This document shows, one piece after another, positions 63,650 through 64,000 of a DNA stretch of 64,000 bases (within the stretch, counting starts at the first letter, position 1; each line of letters begins with the position of its first letter). Made by a program: the position numbers and the translations under genes. Origin of the DNA: Paraburkholderia sp. Tr-20389. GTDB taxonomy: Bacteria > Pseudomonadota > Gammaproteobacteria > Burkholderiales > Burkholderiaceae. The DNA lies in assembly GCF_017104565.1 (NCBI RefSeq), contig NZ_JAAGPD010000001.1:62001-126000 (forward strand), in the 5' to 3' direction. The notes beneath the pieces are model-generated. The model was not told the origin of the DNA, searched no databases, and saw only the letters and a list, made by a program, of their open reading frames with translations.

Positions 63650-64000
63650 TCAGGCGCTCCGCACGAGGATCACAGCGTACTTGCACGCCCGCGAACTTTC
63701 ATTCTTGAAGACACAGTCGCTCGGCGGCCCGAGTTCGAGGCAGTCGCCTGCGCCCAGTTCATGACGTTCGCCGCCTTCGATAAACACCAGTTCGCCGTCC
63801 AGCACCCAGATCAACTGCTGCGAGTGCAGAAACGCGGACACGGGCATCGGAATTTCCGTCGACGGCGGCAAATCGATCTCGACCAGATTCAGCGGCGACG
63901 CCGATTTCGGCGACACGTGGCGCCGCACATAGCCGCTTTGCGGATCGACCCATAGCGGCTGATCGGCGTGTCGCAGCAGGCGTCCGTCTTCGAGTTCGGC
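63650..64000 (-). CDS. Cupin sensor domain, probably of an XRE-type regulator (N-terminus cut by window edge)
   Basis: 116 visible residues with no stop before the edge. A cupin fold: LNLVEIDLPPSTEIPMPV, LIWVLDGELVFIEGGERHELGAGDCLELGPPSDCVFKNES. Such C-terminal cupins usually follow an XRE/HipB helix-turn-helix in regulators of about 180-190 residues. The DNA-binding part would lie beyond 64000, so that part is inferred. A stand-alone cupin cannot be excluded. Confidence 0.7.
   Translation of the reverse strand, partial: AELEDGRLLRHADQPLWVDPQSGYVRRHVSPKSASPLNLVEIDLPPSTEIPMPVSAFLHSQQLIWVLDGELVFIEGGERHELGAGDCLELGPPSDCVFKNESSRACKYAVILVRSA

Noticed and set aside
1-64000. CRISPR arrays, tRNA or rRNA genes, insertion sequences, prophage
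   Set aside because: No regularly spaced repeats, no tRNA-like cloverleaf or 3' CCA region noticed, no transposase or integrase motifs. A tRNAscan-SE and IS search would be decisive.

Overview
The window is about 63-65% GC by eye, tightly packed, and typical of a Burkholderiaceae genome, most likely Paraburkholderia or Caballeronia. The clues are many LysR regulators, Zn-ribbon and DUF3079 micro-proteins, a MipA/OmpV porin-like protein and the DUF3348/DUF802/OmpA/DUF2894 block. The genus is an inference from gene content. I found no rRNA, tRNA, CRISPR array, transposase or phage gene. The window starts inside one gene (an arginine decarboxylase) and ends inside another (a cupin-type regulator).

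Positions 1-10.9 kb form an arginine/ornithine/putrescine island. Leftward lie an ornithine decarboxylase, a PotE-type antiporter fused to a periplasmic binding domain, and an AdiA-like arginine decarboxylase. Rightward, after a 730-base regulatory gap and a small exported protein, lie arcA-arcB-arcC. Together they could turn arginine into ornithine, putrescine, ATP, ammonia and CO2, consuming protons: an acid-stress and low-oxygen energy module. Positions 11-29.5 kb hold ordinary envelope and accessory genes: MipA, MarC, a glycine-zipper protein, MlaC, and an Ap4A phosphorylase paired with an adenosine-specific kinase. Also here are two LysR regulators with putative targets, an EamA transporter, and a four-gene overlapping operon (penicillin acylase family, lipid kinase, metallophosphoesterase, PAP2 phosphatase).

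Positions 29.6-34.1 kb are the most striking part. A compact operon encodes DUF3348, a MotA/TolQ/ExbB-like membrane protein with a roughly 600-residue coiled tail (DUF802), a MotB-like OmpA protein that keeps the stator aspartate, and DUF2894. The layout resembles an ion-driven stator such as ZorAB, but with companions of unknown function. It is followed by a convergent EF-G paralog, a DsbA/FrnE protein, a cytochrome b plus Tat/lipobox molybdopterin protein pair, an acyltransferase, a secreted beta-propeller and three tiny proteins, two of them with CxxC zinc-ribbon motifs.

Positions 43.5-58 kb contain two acyl-CoA/organic-acid clusters. The first has an MFS transporter, a crotonase lacking both usual catalytic glutamates, a CaiB-type CoA transferase and a LysR. 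The second has a ketopantoate-reductase-like enzyme, VOC, MaoC, CaiB, AroE-like, AroQ and PpnP genes, with a divergent LysR, an MHS symporter and a second AroE-like enzyme. The second looks like uptake and catabolism of a quinate/shikimate-like acid. A GGDEF protein lies between them. Positions 58-64 kb hold Ohr with a divergent TetR, a VOC protein, a Cys-rich micro-protein, RidA and PhzF family proteins, a DGPF/YciI protein with an ECF42-type sigma factor, and the partial cupin regulator.
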